A DNA stretch of 64,000 nt. Source: Campylorhamphus procurvoides (lineage: Eukaryota > Chordata > Aves > Passeriformes > Dendrocolaptidae). The DNA lies in assembly GCA_013396655.1 (NCBI GenBank), contig WBMV01002652.1:124001-188000 (forward strand), read 5' to 3'. The notes under the pieces are model-generated. The model was given only the letters and a program-made list of their open reading frames with translations, did no database searches and was not told the DNA's origin. Position 1 is the first letter of the stretch. Every line of letters begins with the position of its first letter. Of the stretch, positions 63,445 through 64,000 are shown in pieces. A program made the translations under genes and the position numbers.

Positions 63445-63854
63445 TGTCTTGTTTTGGGACAGGACAGGGTTAATTTTTGCAGTGGCCAGAAGGGGGCATG
63501 GCCAGGACCCAGAGGTTACTTTGCCACCCCTGTGGGCTGAGGGGGAGTCCCTTCCAGGGGAGAAAGGTTTCCTCCTGGTTGAGCAAGCTTGGCGGAAGAG
63601 GCATTGGGATTGCTGGTTCCGAGAAGTCATGTGTGAATCCTTCACCTATCACGTACACTTTGGTATTAATATTGTTGCTCTTACTGTTCACTTTCTTATC
63701 TCATTGCTGTGTTTCCAGTAAATTGTTCTTGTTTCAACCTGTGATTTTCACCTTTTGTGCTTCCAGTTCTCCTGTCCAGCAAGGGGGAGAGGAGGGATGG
63801 AGTGAGAGCGGCACATGGTTTGGAGAGTGCTAAATTGGAGAGTACCATTTGTCA
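63445..63854 (+). mobile_element. Endogenous retrovirus LTR, sense, in KCNIP1 intron
   Basis: It begins TGTCTTGTTTTGGGACAGGA and continues with cagggttaatttttgcagtg and agggggcatggccaggaccc, phrases I recognise from avian ERV LTRs. The downstream half has tccagtaaattgttcttgtt, ttcaccttttgtgcttccag and a GGGGGAGAGGAGGG block, as in the R/U5 of that LTR type. The terminal CA near 63854 is approximate. No internal viral genes are visible before the window ends, about 150 bases later, so solo LTR versus provirus start cannot be fully excluded. It is in the same orientation as KCNIP1, so its poly(A) or splice signals could affect the intron. Confidence 0.75.
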
Positions 63855-64000
63855 ATTATTACACACAGGCACATTTCTTTTGGGATTTTTTGAACTTCTG
63901 ACGAAATGACTGTAGTAATTATTTTCTTATCATGCCTATATGTTTAAGTAATCCTAAACTGCCAAAGTCTGTATCTGGCAGTACATTGTCATTCATATGA

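Larger units (their letters stand above)
41257..64000 (+). other. KCNIP1: 5' portion of KCNIP1 intron 1
   Basis: Downstream of the donor I found no second KCNIP1 exon. Neither the short DIAWWYYQYQR exon nor the DKIEDELEMTMVCHRPEG exon could be spotted by eye in any frame. A first intron of tens to hundreds of kilobases is normal for this gene in vertebrates. The interval holds two CR1 fragments, two dinucleotide microsatellites and one LTR, listed separately. Open reading frames in it are short and unconserved-looking. Confidence 0.8.

Noticed and set aside
1..64000. Search for CRISPR arrays, bacterial operons, phage, rRNA or tRNA genes
   Set aside because: No spaced direct repeats, ribosome-binding-site-led gene runs or structured RNA sequences were seen; the DNA is vertebrate.

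Overview
This window looks like gene-poor nuclear DNA from a bird, most likely a songbird. The evidence is (i) six 5'-truncated CR1 LINE fragments, several ending in the CR1 3' tail; (ii) five stand-alone retroviral long terminal repeats (LTRs) of kinds I associate with songbird genomes; (iii) low CpG content, short microsatellites and no long open reading frame; and (iv) one recognisable vertebrate coding exon. No prokaryotic gene, operon, CRISPR array, rRNA or tRNA gene was seen.

The only protein-coding sequence I can support is the first coding exon of KCNIP1 (Kv channel-interacting protein 1, KChIP1), plus strand, 41188-41248. It encodes MGAVMGTFSSLQTKQRRPSK and ends in a phase-1 splice donor. 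Everything downstream (41249-64000) is the 5' part of a very large first intron. Everything upstream (1 to about 40900) is either intergenic or the intron of a longer KCNIP1 transcript that starts from a more distal first exon.

Layout: 1-173, the 3' end of a sense LTR cut by the window edge; 229-320, AT-rich low-complexity DNA; 321-10331, unannotated noncoding DNA with a triple TGACAG cluster near 9760; 10332-11081, antisense LTR; 11082-20130, noncoding with a candidate AT-rich regulatory element near 16224; 20131-20739, antisense LTR with a TATA box and tandem promoter-proximal repeats; 20740-28203, noncoding with an inverted repeat near 26100; 28204-28874, antisense LTR of the same family as the window start; 29470-29605, 31440-32130, 33658-33810 and 38995-39232, CR1 fragments; about 40900-41187, KCNIP1 5' leader and proximal promoter; 41188-41248, KCNIP1 exon; 43262-43445 and 44630-45245, CR1 fragments inside the intron; 45603 and 48624, TG/CA microsatellites; 63445 to about 63854, sense LTR near the end.

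No set of genes works together here. The story is one neuronal calcium-sensor gene embedded in decayed retroelements. I found no convincing undescribed biological system. The best second-look items are the KCNIP1 alternative promoter, LTR-borne promoter and enhancer motifs, and a few candidate noncoding regulatory patches.
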